Shown here: positions 27,081 to 36,777 of the stretch, piece by piece | How positions within the stretch are numbered: the stretch's first letter is position 1 | Layout: every line of letters starts with the position of its first letter | Source of the DNA: Mycetohabitans endofungorum | GTDB lineage: Bacteria; Pseudomonadota; Gammaproteobacteria; Burkholderiales; Burkholderiaceae | Assembly: GCF_037477895.1 (NCBI RefSeq) | Contig: NZ_CP132744.1 | Coordinates: forward strand, 1,922,001-1,986,000 | DNA length: 64,000 bases | Direction of reading: 5' to 3' | Translations under genes and position numbers: made by a program | The notes under the pieces: generated by a model | Seen by the model: only the letters and a program-made list of their open reading frames with translations | The model's database searches: none | What the model was told of the DNA's origin: nothing

Positions 27081-30000
27081 CGCGTAGCTCCTCTTCTGGC
27101 GCTGGCAGAACGCCGGTATCGTTTTCATCCTCGGCAATCGTGAACCACGGAAAATAATGGTTGCGCCGCTCATAGCCTTTCGCTGTCACGACCCGCACCT
27201 CGCGCCCCAGCGCGTCATAGCAATGCGTATCGGCATAACCACCAGCACGCAGCGCGCGGTCCGCCACATAGTGCCAATCGTTTATAAAATACGGCTGGTA
27301 CACGCGCATCGGCTGACCTTTGTTGTTGTATTCGATCCGGCCCGTCACGCTCCAGCGGGGGTTGGCTGGCGCACAAACGGGAGTTTTGGAATCTGTCTCA
27401 GCGGCCAGTTCACCGTCGCCTGTCCGTTGCCAGGCATTACCCGCTGGCACGCGCGTCGCAGTTTGCAGCGCGCGCCCGAAGCCGTCCGTATAAGCGACGA
27501 TGATATGGATTTGTTGCTTGACCTTCGGCTGCGACTCAATAGGCGGATATGCATCCGCGGTTAATGTCGCACCGTGGGCGGGCCAACGTGGCAAAGCCTT
27601 TAGTAGACGGCGCAGGTCCTCGGACAGTCCTTCGACAGTGTCATCCGACTCCGCCCATTGCCAGCCTCGGGCACGCACCGCGCCGGATACGGTGATAAAG
27701 CGCAGCGCTATGAGCGTTTGCCAAAGATTCGTCTCTTTAATCTTCTGCCCGTTGATCGACAACTCACACGCGTTGCCCATCCAGCTTAATGCATCGTAGA
27801 CGCTGATCGCGGCCAGTAATTGCGCTGGCTCACCTGCACCTTCGAACTGCTGTGCTTCTTTTTTTAACGCAGTAGCGATGGCCTCAGTCACCGTCCAGCC
27901 CGCCGACACGGGCGCTTTCGAGACCGACTCAAATCCGACCTTAGTGGGCTGAGAGCCATCCGACCCGCCAAGCTCTTCACCATAGAAGGTGCTGCCGATC
28001 ACCCGGCCTAGCGCATCAAACTGCACTTCATGAACATTGTTATTGATATCAATAATGCTTTTCGGAGCCAGGAAACGATAGTCGTATTCAGCTTGTACCT
28101 CGTTTTGCAGCGCATCTTTCGTCTGGATCAGACAGCAGTTATACCGATCGTAGGTGTACGTGGTAACGCCGGTAAGCTTCGTGCTTTGCTGCGTAATCGG
28201 ACGATAGAATTGATCGGGTGGCGCATAGGTCGTCAAGCTGTGTTGGCTGACCCACAATGGTGCTGTCCGCGCTTCATCTTGGCCGGGCACGGACAGCACG
28301 TATTGGCCCTTGCAATACCCGCCTTGCCCTTGCAACAGCGTTTCAATTGTTTCGCCAAACTGGCTGTCCGCGTAGGCTTTGACGCTGTCCTGATCCAGTA
28401 CCGCGGTTTCGTGATACGCAACCAGTTTGACGACGTCAGGCAGCCCCGCTGTGTAGTGCACCACATTTTGGCCGATCAGCACGCGCGGCTGATCAGCGCC
28501 CAGCAAGGTACCGAGGTTCTCGCGATACAGCCCGCCCGGCGGCACCTGCGCTGAAGAAAACGCCAGCGCATTTTGACGTGCTTGATGTGGCAACCCTATC
28601 CGCCACGTATCCGGCTTGTCCTGATGCAGATAGGCACTACGGTGCTCTTGCAGACGCAACACCTGTTGCTGCGGATCAAAAATGCTGCTTAAGCTGATCG
28701 ATGGCAGCGCTGTGTCAGCATAAGGATTGTTGCTCGAATCAATTGACTGTAATCGGCGCGGATACTGAATCGTGACGCTGCAGGTCGGATACCCGTACGC
28801 ATCGTACTGCAGTTGCACGCTTTGGCTGACTACCGGATCCAGCGCGATGCGCTCGTACGTATAAGTCGTATGCTCCAGCGCCAACGGCAACGCAACCGGC
28901 ACAGCCGAAGAGTGCCCGCTCGTCGGTGTTGACTGCTGCTCTCTGACTTGATAACGCGATACGCTGACGCTGTAAGGTGTGAACGCGTGGCCAGCTTGGC
29001 CCAGACCGTAGACTTCCTGACGCAACAAGTGACCCTTCAGCGCCCGATATAACCACCATGTCTGCTCGGGAGATGGGACCAGGTCAACATCTTGGTGACC
29101 GTCAAAGCAGGTCAGCCACGTGGCTCCCACCGTGAACGCCGAGCTGTCTTTATAAGGCGCACCATACAAGCTGTTTTCATCGTTTTGCTGACCAGTGTGA
29201 TACCAACTCCGGGTCTGCAACGGTGGCGGCTGCACGTCATCGTTGCCGTGAGTGGCTGACGCAGGCGCGCTATCGATGCTCTCCACATAGCCGAACCCGC
29301 GAAATTCTCGCTCCCGACCGTCATAGAACCCTTTGCGATAGCGATGGCATTGCGTCAACTGTTTGCCGGTAATCGCGTCCGTATGGGTGATGCGCGAGAC
29401 AACATGCACTGGAAAAGGCAAGCCGGGCATCCCATTTTTCCGCGCCTGTTTCTCATCGAGCCATTCCTGCGTCGAGCTGCGATATTCAAAGGTGGTCTGG
29501 GCGTCTTCGTCATTGTCTACCACACCGAGCAGACGCGAGGTAACATGCACTGGGTACGGAAAACTAAGCACCTCGTTTTTTAGCTCCTGCTTTTCATCGA
29601 GCCATTCCTGCGCCGAGCTGCGATATTCAAAGGTGGTTTGGGCACCTCGGTTATTGTCCACCGCATTGAGCAAATAAGGCTTGGCTGGCGCGAAGTCATA
29701 ACGCCAGTGCTGCGGCGCGAGATCGGGTCCCGAATATAATTGGCTCAGAATCACGCTGGTGGTGCCTTGGCCCGTCACATCGGCGAAGCTGAGCTGACTC
29801 AGATCATCGTAGTGCACGCCATCCGGCCATTTAAGCTCGATTGGCTCAGCAAACCGATTGCCGGACTCGTTAAAGAATAGGCGCAGACAGTTCGGTTGTG
29901 CATACACAAGATCAGCCGCGCCTGAGCCATCTACATCCACCAGGAAGACCCGGCGTGGGTCAAACGTCTGTTCTGCATCAAACGGTTGGGAGCTGCGTAA

Positions 30001-31809
30001 CGTCAACGGCGCGCCGAACCGACCATTGCCTAAATTGGGCCAGCATGTGAGCTGATCATGGCGCACGCTAACTAGATGCCCCTGGCCTGAGCCGAGCACA
30101 TCGCTAAACGCAACGAGTTCAGTCTCATCACGCCCGCGAATCGGTAGCGAACCAGCGTGATCCTGTGGCGTCGTACATGCGGTGCTAAATCCAGTGCGCT
30201 GGTTGGTATACAGACGCACGCTTTTAGGCCCGATCATCGCCAAATCCGGCAGGCCCGCGCCATGCAAATCGGCCAGTGTTGCCTGTGGGTGCAGGTATTC
30301 AATCGGCCATTGCGTGAGCGGCGTAAAAGCTGACCAGTTGCGATCTGCACTCAACGTGTAATAGCCAAACGGCCCGCCTGGAGGCGTCACCAGCCATTCG
30401 AGCCGGCCATCGCCATTGATATCGATCAGCGTCGCATGCTGCCCCTGCAGCGCAGGCACCTGCGACAACGACTGCCAAGCATCGTAAGTGACGGCATCGG
30501 GCTGCTTTGGCTTTTGAGCATCTCGCACCGGCGGACGATAACGCCAGTCGGTGCCGGCCCGATACAGCATGCCGGGCAGCCCTTCACCGTACAGGTCCAC
30601 GAGCTGATAGGGAGACTGGTTTGGTCCTTCTGGCATCGGCCATGGCTGCCATTCAGGCGCAGCAGGCAGAGGAGCAAAAGCCGTGTAGCCCAATTCCAGC
30701 GGCGGCAGTTCTTGTAAAGCAGATGTTTGCGGCTCATAGGCCAAGCGCTGCGCGGCCTGCAAACAACTCATGATGGGCGTTTCATCATATTCGAGCAACA
30801 ATCGGCTCACCAGCGTGTTCGGCTCGCCTTGTTCCGGCCCAAAATGATGAAACATCAACACCTGGCGGCACAAATAATGCGTTCGCACTTCAAACCCATA
30901 GCGGTAGTGCGAAAAAGGATCTAGCCGAGGTGGCCAGGCTTGGCTTTTGTCGTCAAACGACGGTGGGATGCGTGCGTCTATGCCGCGCTGGCCATAATCG
31001 AACGCTAGCGTAAAGAGCCAGTTGATACTGTCTTGTGGCTGGTCTTCCGTGTTGCGGTATAAATCGGCCCACGTGTATAAGCCATCGTAAGCAGCCTGGT
31101 TTCCATAATGCACGCGTGTTAAATACCGATTTGCTTTGGTATCGCGCCCATCATTATCCACGATCCCGGCCGATTGAGCGCTTTCGTACACGTAACGGAT
31201 ATGTTCGCCGGTAGGCGACAGCGATTCTTCAATCTGCCACTGAGCAATCCGCGCATTGGGGTAAGCGGCGTCAGCGATACGCGCCTGGCCGGTTTTGCCC
31301 AAACAGTGTAGTTGACCGTCGGCGCTGTGGATTAGCCAAAAGTCCACGTCTTGTTTCTGCCAGCGCTCAATGCGATGAAATGCGCCCTCGATGCGCGGAT
31401 AATAGCGTGTCACCGTGAAAGTCGCATTGAGCGGCTTATCTCGAAATGTGGAATATTGGGTGATTTGAATGTTGCCGGACGTATCCCGTTCCGGCTCCAG
31501 CACTTCGCCGTCCGGCCCAATGAACGTGTCGGTGCCATCGTACTGGGGCACGCCTCGACTGGTACGGCGGCGGATCGCACTCAACCCCACGTCCCAGCCA
31601 ATACCAAACGGCCCATTGCCATTGCCGCTGCTGTACGCGAGGGTCAGTGCGGGTGCGTAACCCCGGCCCGCAGAAATCGGCAAGGGCAGCGTCAGCGAAG
31701 CGGTGCCGCTGGGGCCGCCTAGATTCAGGGACTCGCCCAGGCCTTGAATGGCTCCGCCTCCTTTGGGTAAAGACGGAGTCTGGATGGAAACAGTCGAATC
31801 CATCTGCAT
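27073..31809 (-). CDS. tcaC: TcB component of a Tc toxin complex (SpvB/TcdB-like)
   Basis: A 1578-residue TcB-type protein that, with TcC, forms the cocoon carrying the toxin payload and docks on the TcA channel. The start at 31809 (MQMDSTVSIQTPSLPKGGGA) has GAGGAAG upstream; an open extension of 34 codons lacks similarity. The N-terminal SpvB domain includes GPSGTASLTLPLPISAGRGY and SGNGNGPFGIGWDVGL. FG-GAP/beta-propeller segments follow (LIDINGDGRLEWLV, LVDVDGSGAADLVY), then TcdB middle regions to the RHS-like end. A 47-residue tandem duplication lies in the middle. It follows the TcA genes and overlaps tccC2 by 8 bases. Confidence 0.95.
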   Translation of the reverse strand: MQMDSTVSIQTPSLPKGGGAIQGLGESLNLGGPSGTASLTLPLPISAGRGYAPALTLAYSSGNGNGPFGIGWDVGLSAIRRRTSRGVPQYDGTDTFIGPDGEVLEPERDTSGNIQITQYSTFRDKPLNATFTVTRYYPRIEGAFHRIERWQKQDVDFWLIHSADGQLHCLGKTGQARIADAAYPNARIAQWQIEESLSPTGEHIRYVYESAQSAGIVDNDGRDTKANRYLTRVHYGNQAAYDGLYTWADLYRNTEDQPQDSINWLFTLAFDYGQRGIDARIPPSFDDKSQAWPPRLDPFSHYRYGFEVRTHYLCRQVLMFHHFGPEQGEPNTLVSRLLLEYDETPIMSCLQAAQRLAYEPQTSALQELPPLELGYTAFAPLPAAPEWQPWPMPEGPNQSPYQLVDLYGEGLPGMLYRAGTDWRYRPPVRDAQKPKQPDAVTYDAWQSLSQVPALQGQHATLIDINGDGRLEWLVTPPGGPFGYYTLSADRNWSAFTPLTQWPIEYLHPQATLADLHGAGLPDLAMIGPKSVRLYTNQRTGFSTACTTPQDHAGSLPIRGRDETELVAFSDVLGSGQGHLVSVRHDQLTCWPNLGNGRFGAPLTLRSSQPFDAEQTFDPRRVFLVDVDGSGAADLVYAQPNCLRLFFNESGNRFAEPIELKWPDGVHYDDLSQLSFADVTGQGTTSVILSQLYSGPDLAPQHWRYDFAPAKPYLLNAVDNNRGAQTTFEYRSSAQEWLDEKQELKNEVLSFPYPVHVTSRLLGVVDNDEDAQTTFEYRSSTQEWLDEKQARKNGMPGLPFPVHVVSRITHTDAITGKQLTQCHRYRKGFYDGREREFRGFGYVESIDSAPASATHGNDDVQPPPLQTRSWYHTGQQNDENSLYGAPYKDSSAFTVGATWLTCFDGHQDVDLVPSPEQTWWLYRALKGHLLRQEVYGLGQAGHAFTPYSVSVSRYQVREQQSTPTSGHSSAVPVALPLALEHTTYTYERIALDPVVSQSVQLQYDAYGYPTCSVTIQYPRRLQSIDSSNNPYADTALPSISLSSIFDPQQQVLRLQEHRSAYLHQDKPDTWRIGLPHQARQNALAFSSAQVPPGGLYRENLGTLLGADQPRVLIGQNVVHYTAGLPDVVKLVAYHETAVLDQDSVKAYADSQFGETIETLLQGQGGYCKGQYVLSVPGQDEARTAPLWVSQHSLTTYAPPDQFYRPITQQSTKLTGVTTYTYDRYNCCLIQTKDALQNEVQAEYDYRFLAPKSIIDINNNVHEVQFDALGRVIGSTFYGEELGGSDGSQPTKVGFESVSKAPVSAGWTVTEAIATALKKEAQQFEGAGEPAQLLAAISVYDALSWMGNACELSINGQKIKETNLWQTLIALRFITVSGAVRARGWQWAESDDTVEGLSEDLRRLLKALPRWPAHGATLTADAYPPIESQPKVKQQIHIIVAYTDGFGRALQTATRVPAGNAWQRTGDGELAAETDSKTPVCAPANPRWSVTGRIEYNNKGQPMRVYQPYFINDWHYVADRALRAGGYADTHCYDALGREVRVVTAKGYERRNHYFPWFTIAEDENDTGVLPAPEEELRDA
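29396..29677 (-). repeat. 141-base tandem duplication inside tcB
   Basis: Two adjacent copies with a 141-base period: GAGCCATTCCTGCG at 29458 recurs at 29599, and ACATGCACTGG at 29402 recurs at 29543. Each copy encodes about 47 residues around TTFEYRSSxQEWLDEKQ...FPxPVHVxSR. The frame is kept, so the protein carries both copies. Confidence 0.9.
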
Positions 31810-31939
31810 AATCGGTTGCTTCCTCAAAGTAGCTAGCGCGAGTGCGCCAGCCACTGTGTCAGTAGTCGGTAGGAAACCGGGACCATTACACAAAGGCAAT
31901 TGTCCCGGCATAACTGTGCATTGATCAGCGCTTAATCGA

Positions 31940-34900
31940 TTAATTCAACAGCTTTTCCACGCCTTGCGCAAAGCTCTCTCCGCCATCCAGTGCAGTGTAA
32001 CGCACATGCACGATTACGTTGTCAAGTTTAGTCAACAGATCGGATTGTGTCGATTTATCAGGACGCGGAAACTTCAGCACCCAACTGGACACCGCCCCCG
32101 TCCCCTCGAACGGCAAGTAACGTTCATCGCTAAAGTTCAATTCAAACTGGCCAGCGTCGTTCAAGCCGGACGATAGCACAATCTGCTGACTCGCACGCAG
32201 GTTGGTGATAATAGCGTCGGCCGTGCCATCTTTACCTTTCTTAATCAAATACTTCACGCCATTCAGATCGGCCTGCAGCAACGTGCTGCTTTTCGTTTGC
32301 GTTAGTGTTGCTTTCACATCCTGGTACGGGCCTAGCGATGTTGGCAAAGTAATGGACACGGATTTAATTTGACGCAGGTAATGACCTGGATAATCTTTAT
32401 CAAACAATTCTTCTTCTAGGTCAAATACAAAACAGCCCTTTTTGTCTCTCTGTATCTCAAAGTCACCTAGTAGTTTCTTCAATGACACGGTGCGCGTAAT
32501 CTCTAAACGCCGCTCGTGCCGCGCCAGATACGCCGCCTCCATCTGGTGTAGGTTCAACTGCAAAGTCTCTCCAACCTGCAGGCCTCGATAGTGGTCGTTC
32601 CATGTACCGGTCTGCACAAATCTAGTGCTAAAGTCTCCCATCTCATATTGCCAGCACGCCTGCGCAGACAAGCACAGCGAGACCACCGCGTCATACGCCT
32701 GATAGTACTGGGCAGCCAACTGGCCAGACAACCACTGATACAACGTCGCCTGCGTAAAACGCGATTTGAGATAGGTCAGCATCGCCTTCATCTGCGCCTG
32801 CGTTTGCTGCAATGCAGTGCGGGCCGCTTTTTCGCGAATCACTAGTGCATCGAGCTGCTTAGTCAATGCATCGACTTCCGCTTGCGCCTGCTCGTACTGG
32901 ATCTGCCATTCTTGACGCCGACGTCGATAACCTTCCGCTGTGGCCAAACGCTCGGCGATCAGCGTCGCGACTTGACCTTGTAATTGCATCACGCCGCCCA
33001 CCGCCTCGGTCACGCCCTCGTAGCGAGAACCTCCGTCCGCCATGCCGAAAATGTTGGGCATTTCCTTGGCCACGCCGCTTGCAGTTTGTACTCCCTGTGC
33101 GCCGACAAAAAAGCCCTGCGCAAGCGTATGTGTATCCATCACTTTTCGCTCGGCATCGGAGATATTCTCTTGATACAGCGCATAGTAGCGATCATGGCGC
33201 AGTTGCGCGGTAACCTGACTCGCCTGCAGCGCCGCGCGGTCGGCCACTAGACCGTCGATCGCTTGCTGCTGCAGCGTGATCGCGTAACTAGACATATCAA
33301 GCAGTTGCTGTTGTGCCAGCTCTTCCTGGCCCGCGCGCTCGCTGCGCTCAAGTAAGCTGAGCAGCGTCTCGCCAAAGCGACTGAGTGTCGCGACAGCATT
33401 GTAGGCACGCGGCAGCATCGCGCTGAATCGATACGGCGGCACAATCTGCATCGCGCCACTCACCCCTGCACTCAGCGTACCGGCCTGAGCACGCTGACTC
33501 AACAGCGCAACCGGATCAGCTGGCGCTTCGTACAGCGGCAGCGACAACGGCTTGCCATCCACGGTCAAGTTATGGCGCAGGTTATACAGGCGCGCCTCGA
33601 GCGTATCCCAATGCGAGAGCATCAGCGTGTTCAGTGGCTCGGTGAAATACGGGTTGTCAGCCGAACTCAAATAGCTCGTATAGCGACCCGGCAGGGCCGG
33701 CAAGACGGTAGGATCAAGCGTATGCTCAAACCGACGTATAGCGGAATTTTCAATAGGTTCTTTTTCCGCCAGTTTGCCCAGTGACCGTGCTTGCCAGTTG
33801 CTGCTGATCGACACGTCAGGACGGGGACCAAGCAGCTCCGCCGCGAAATTGTAATAGACGCGTGCTTGCGTCAGTCCATCACGGGTCAGCTGACGATACC
33901 ATGCATCGCCTTGCGCGATCAGGTTGCGGACATAGGCAATAAACACCGCCTTTTGATACACCTCAGGGTTCGCATACGCTTGGGTGTCAGGATCCAGCGA
34001 ATCGGCCAGCAAGCGTGATAAATCGCCGTTGTGCTCCATCAACGGTCGCACGTTCCAGTAATCGGGCGGGGTAACGCCTGAATCTGAGTCCTCACCTTTA
34101 TTACGCGCCGACGGATCAAAGATGTAATGCAACCACTTTTGCGCCAGATCGAATTGCTGTTCACTTGCAAAGCGCGTGGCCACCAGAAACGGCATATGAA
34201 AAAATAACTCCCAGAAATACAAGCCGTTGGCGCCATTAAAGTCCATCGCCTCACTTTTACCGTCGGTCACGAGGTCCGCCTCAAGTGAGGCGTTAGCCTG
34301 CAACGCATAATCGAGCAAGCTATCGAGGCCTTGGTTTGCCTTCTTAATCAGCGTACGCACGAAAGTCGTATTCAGGCGTGTTTTAGCTGGTAGCGAAGTG
34401 TCGCAAAAATCTAAGTACTGAACCAGACCGCGCTTGCTGTCATAGCGTGATTTCAACTGCGGCAGATTGGCCGGCGCGTCGACGTCCCGCTTTTCAACGT
34501 AGACTTTGAACCACTTCCAGACGCCACATTGAGTACCCGTCTCTCCGGAGAAGTGTTTGATGTGATCCCATTTTACGCTTAATTTAACACTCAGATAGCG
34601 CTCACTCTCTGTAAAGTCGCTTTCAGATAGCGTGTATTCGTGAGAAAAATGTGCTGCTTTCGAATTAGCCTTGAGTTCGTACGTATAGCCCGAGCTGCGC
34701 CAGCAAGAATTTCCGCCTTTGGGCGTCCAAATTTGGATCAACTCAAAGAATTTACGTATCTCAGCGGTTTTATCAAATTTTTTAATTGAGGCGGGCCAGT
34801 CGCTCACACCACCGCCCTGGAAGAACGGCTTCAATGAGTTACAAGCGATCGCATATTTCATGGATTTATTTGACAGAGACCGTCCCGATAAAACGAGACT

Positions 34901-35023
34901 GTCAGCATATTCACCAGACCCAGAAAATCTAATTTTATTTGATTTAACATCAATATTTATTATATCACCCGTAGCCTCAAGCTCATCAACAGGAAAAACA
35001 ATAGCATTAGTTTCATCGCTCAC
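31940..35023 (-). CDS. TcA component, C-terminal third (pore-forming and TcB-binding part)
   Basis: A 1027-residue protein matching the C-terminal part of TcA (TcdA/TcaB type). It includes YFWELFFHMPFLVATRFASE and AQKWLHYIFDPSARNKG, typical of TcA. A long alpha-helical channel region follows (about residues 520-800: SYAITLQQQAIDGLVADRAA, QAEVDALTKQLDALVIREKA), then the TcB-binding end. The start overlaps the stop of the middle part by four bases (ATGA), so coupling is expected. No signal peptide is present, as is normal for Tc proteins. In most TcA proteins this part is fused to the preceding two. Confidence 0.93.
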   Translation of the reverse strand: MSDETNAIVFPVDELEATGDIINIDVKSNKIRFSGSGEYADSLVLSGRSLSNKSMKYAIACNSLKPFFQGGGVSDWPASIKKFDKTAEIRKFFELIQIWTPKGGNSCWRSSGYTYELKANSKAAHFSHEYTLSESDFTESERYLSVKLSVKWDHIKHFSGETGTQCGVWKWFKVYVEKRDVDAPANLPQLKSRYDSKRGLVQYLDFCDTSLPAKTRLNTTFVRTLIKKANQGLDSLLDYALQANASLEADLVTDGKSEAMDFNGANGLYFWELFFHMPFLVATRFASEQQFDLAQKWLHYIFDPSARNKGEDSDSGVTPPDYWNVRPLMEHNGDLSRLLADSLDPDTQAYANPEVYQKAVFIAYVRNLIAQGDAWYRQLTRDGLTQARVYYNFAAELLGPRPDVSISSNWQARSLGKLAEKEPIENSAIRRFEHTLDPTVLPALPGRYTSYLSSADNPYFTEPLNTLMLSHWDTLEARLYNLRHNLTVDGKPLSLPLYEAPADPVALLSQRAQAGTLSAGVSGAMQIVPPYRFSAMLPRAYNAVATLSRFGETLLSLLERSERAGQEELAQQQLLDMSSYAITLQQQAIDGLVADRAALQASQVTAQLRHDRYYALYQENISDAERKVMDTHTLAQGFFVGAQGVQTASGVAKEMPNIFGMADGGSRYEGVTEAVGGVMQLQGQVATLIAERLATAEGYRRRRQEWQIQYEQAQAEVDALTKQLDALVIREKAARTALQQTQAQMKAMLTYLKSRFTQATLYQWLSGQLAAQYYQAYDAVVSLCLSAQACWQYEMGDFSTRFVQTGTWNDHYRGLQVGETLQLNLHQMEAAYLARHERRLEITRTVSLKKLLGDFEIQRDKKGCFVFDLEEELFDKDYPGHYLRQIKSVSITLPTSLGPYQDVKATLTQTKSSTLLQADLNGVKYLIKKGKDGTADAIITNLRASQQIVLSSGLNDAGQFELNFSDERYLPFEGTGAVSSWVLKFPRPDKSTQSDLLTKLDNVIVHVRYTALDGGESFAQGVEKLLN

Positions 35024-36678
35024 CCCCCTCCAGAAAATAAAACGGGATTATATTTAAATACGGTATCTTCAAACGTGTACGAATCGTTATCATGATAGCG
35101 TATAGTCACGCCCGCGTAACCGCCAGGTCGACAGAAACCGTAACCCGTATTACTATCTAAAGTAGTTTCTTGTCGAGTGAACTCAAAATCATTTAAAAAG
35201 TCGTCTGTGAGTGCCATCTCAATGCGCATCGTCTGAGAGTCCTTCATATAGACGCGCGATGTCGAACCAGTCTCCGTCTCAACAAGACCCGAAATCTTTT
35301 TCCACCAGTCACCAAGGTCGTCTCGACTTGAGCAGTGGATATTGTAGCCATCGGGCGCCTCTTCATGCTCACCGTAGGGTTCGACCTTCTCGATTACATA
35401 CTCTTCCTGGTAAATCCCATACTGCAGCGTCTTCGTGTCGGTCTTGTCCTTAAAGGAGGTGAACAACTGCTTTTTAAGCAGCGGCATCAATTCACGACGG
35501 TTAAAGGCTGAATCACAGTACAGATAGCCATATACGTCTGGGACATTCTTTTCCTTATCGCTTCCGCTTATAAAATTTCGCACGAACACACTGAGCATCA
35601 GTCGGCCGTACGGATTGCTTTCGGTCACGCCGGCCGGATCGATACTGTAATCAGTCGTCGCGAGTAAATTAATGTCACTAAGTTTAAATGATGAATCTTT
35701 TTCATCCACCATTAGTGCAGCACGCTCGAACTCCTGCATGTCGTTACCATCAACTGGATCGTCGTCTTGACGAGTCGCTAGGGTCGTGCTGTTCGGCGCC
35801 GTCCATGAGCCATCGTAGCGCTTGTAGCCGAAGACTACACGATAGGCGTGCTTTTTCGTATTCTTATTATCCTCACCTTTTTGCGGCGTTGGGTCGCGCT
35901 CAACCCACGCCACAAATAAGCGATCGTTGTAAAATACAGGCCGCACCGTATGCTCGAGTACATTATCACCCGAGAGTGGTAAGTTAATCGGCTGCCAGTC
36001 GCTCCAGCAATTTGGCGTAACAGGTTTCGCCTGGTAGTCTTTACGATTCTTCTTCAAATCCATTTGCCGCCAGTAATATCGGTACGGCTTGGTTGTGGTC
36101 CGACCGATAAAGTAGTAGATGGCTTGGCTTAAGTCGTCTTGATTGATGTAACCGCTAAGCACAGTCAAGTTACTGACCGCCTCGAAGTCGTTCAGATATG
36201 CGAGCGCCGCATTTTGTACGCGGTCCGGATCGAGCTGGTTTTGATTCAGCTTCGTCTCCAGCTCTTTAAAATAATGGCTTTTTTCCAGACGCGTGGTCGG
36301 CGAAATATAATTTTCCGGGTAGTTCTGCACATCTATGCTGGCGGCCCAAATCGCATACTGGTTCTCCGTCTCGCGCCAAGCTTTAACCACTGACGGCTCG
36401 ACTGCTTGAAATCCCGGCTCGACACCGTTGATGATACGCGTCATATACTCCTGCACACTCGCAATCGCCTGCGCGACCCGGCTCGTCTGAACTTCATCGC
36501 CGACTTTTGGATCGATTAACAAATATTCATACAAATCTTCGACAGTAACCTGTTCCTGTTGGTCGCCAATTTTTAGGCCGGCGGCGTCTTTCAAGTTCGG
36601 TGCCACAAACGTCAGGTAGCCTGTAATCAGCGCGTCGCGCTGCGATTCATTCAGCTGTTTCTCGATTTTTGATAGCAT
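35020..36678 (-). CDS. TcA component, middle third
   Basis: A 552-residue protein corresponding to the middle of TcA. The opening DALITGYLTFVAPNLKDAAG, then VTVEDLYEYLLIDPKVGDEV, VAQAIASVQEYMTRIINGVE and WAASIDVQNYPENYISPTTR, match the linker and neuraminidase-like region found before the pore part in TcdA/TcaB proteins. AAAGG precedes the ATG by nine bases. A 99-base gap separates it from the first part, while its end overlaps the third part by four bases. No in-frame evidence of a recent frameshift is seen, so this is a stable split gene. Confidence 0.9.
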   Translation of the reverse strand: MLSKIEKQLNESQRDALITGYLTFVAPNLKDAAGLKIGDQQEQVTVEDLYEYLLIDPKVGDEVQTSRVAQAIASVQEYMTRIINGVEPGFQAVEPSVVKAWRETENQYAIWAASIDVQNYPENYISPTTRLEKSHYFKELETKLNQNQLDPDRVQNAALAYLNDFEAVSNLTVLSGYINQDDLSQAIYYFIGRTTTKPYRYYWRQMDLKKNRKDYQAKPVTPNCWSDWQPINLPLSGDNVLEHTVRPVFYNDRLFVAWVERDPTPQKGEDNKNTKKHAYRVVFGYKRYDGSWTAPNSTTLATRQDDDPVDGNDMQEFERAALMVDEKDSSFKLSDINLLATTDYSIDPAGVTESNPYGRLMLSVFVRNFISGSDKEKNVPDVYGYLYCDSAFNRRELMPLLKKQLFTSFKDKTDTKTLQYGIYQEEYVIEKVEPYGEHEEAPDGYNIHCSSRDDLGDWWKKISGLVETETGSTSRVYMKDSQTMRIEMALTDDFLNDFEFTRQETTLDSNTGYGFCRPGGYAGVTIRYHDNDSYTFEDTVFKYNPVLFSGGG

Positions 36679-36777
36679 CCTTATTTACCTTTTATAGAAG
36701 ACCGGGTGCGAATCTATCGCCCGAATACCACCTATACACACAGATAGCTAATTCTTTTGACGCTTACCTGACTCTTA

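Noticed and set aside
31932..31943. Perfect palindrome TTAATCGATTAA at the stop codon of the third TcA gene
   Set aside because: It is short, lies over a stop codon and is not followed by a T-run; no role can be argued.
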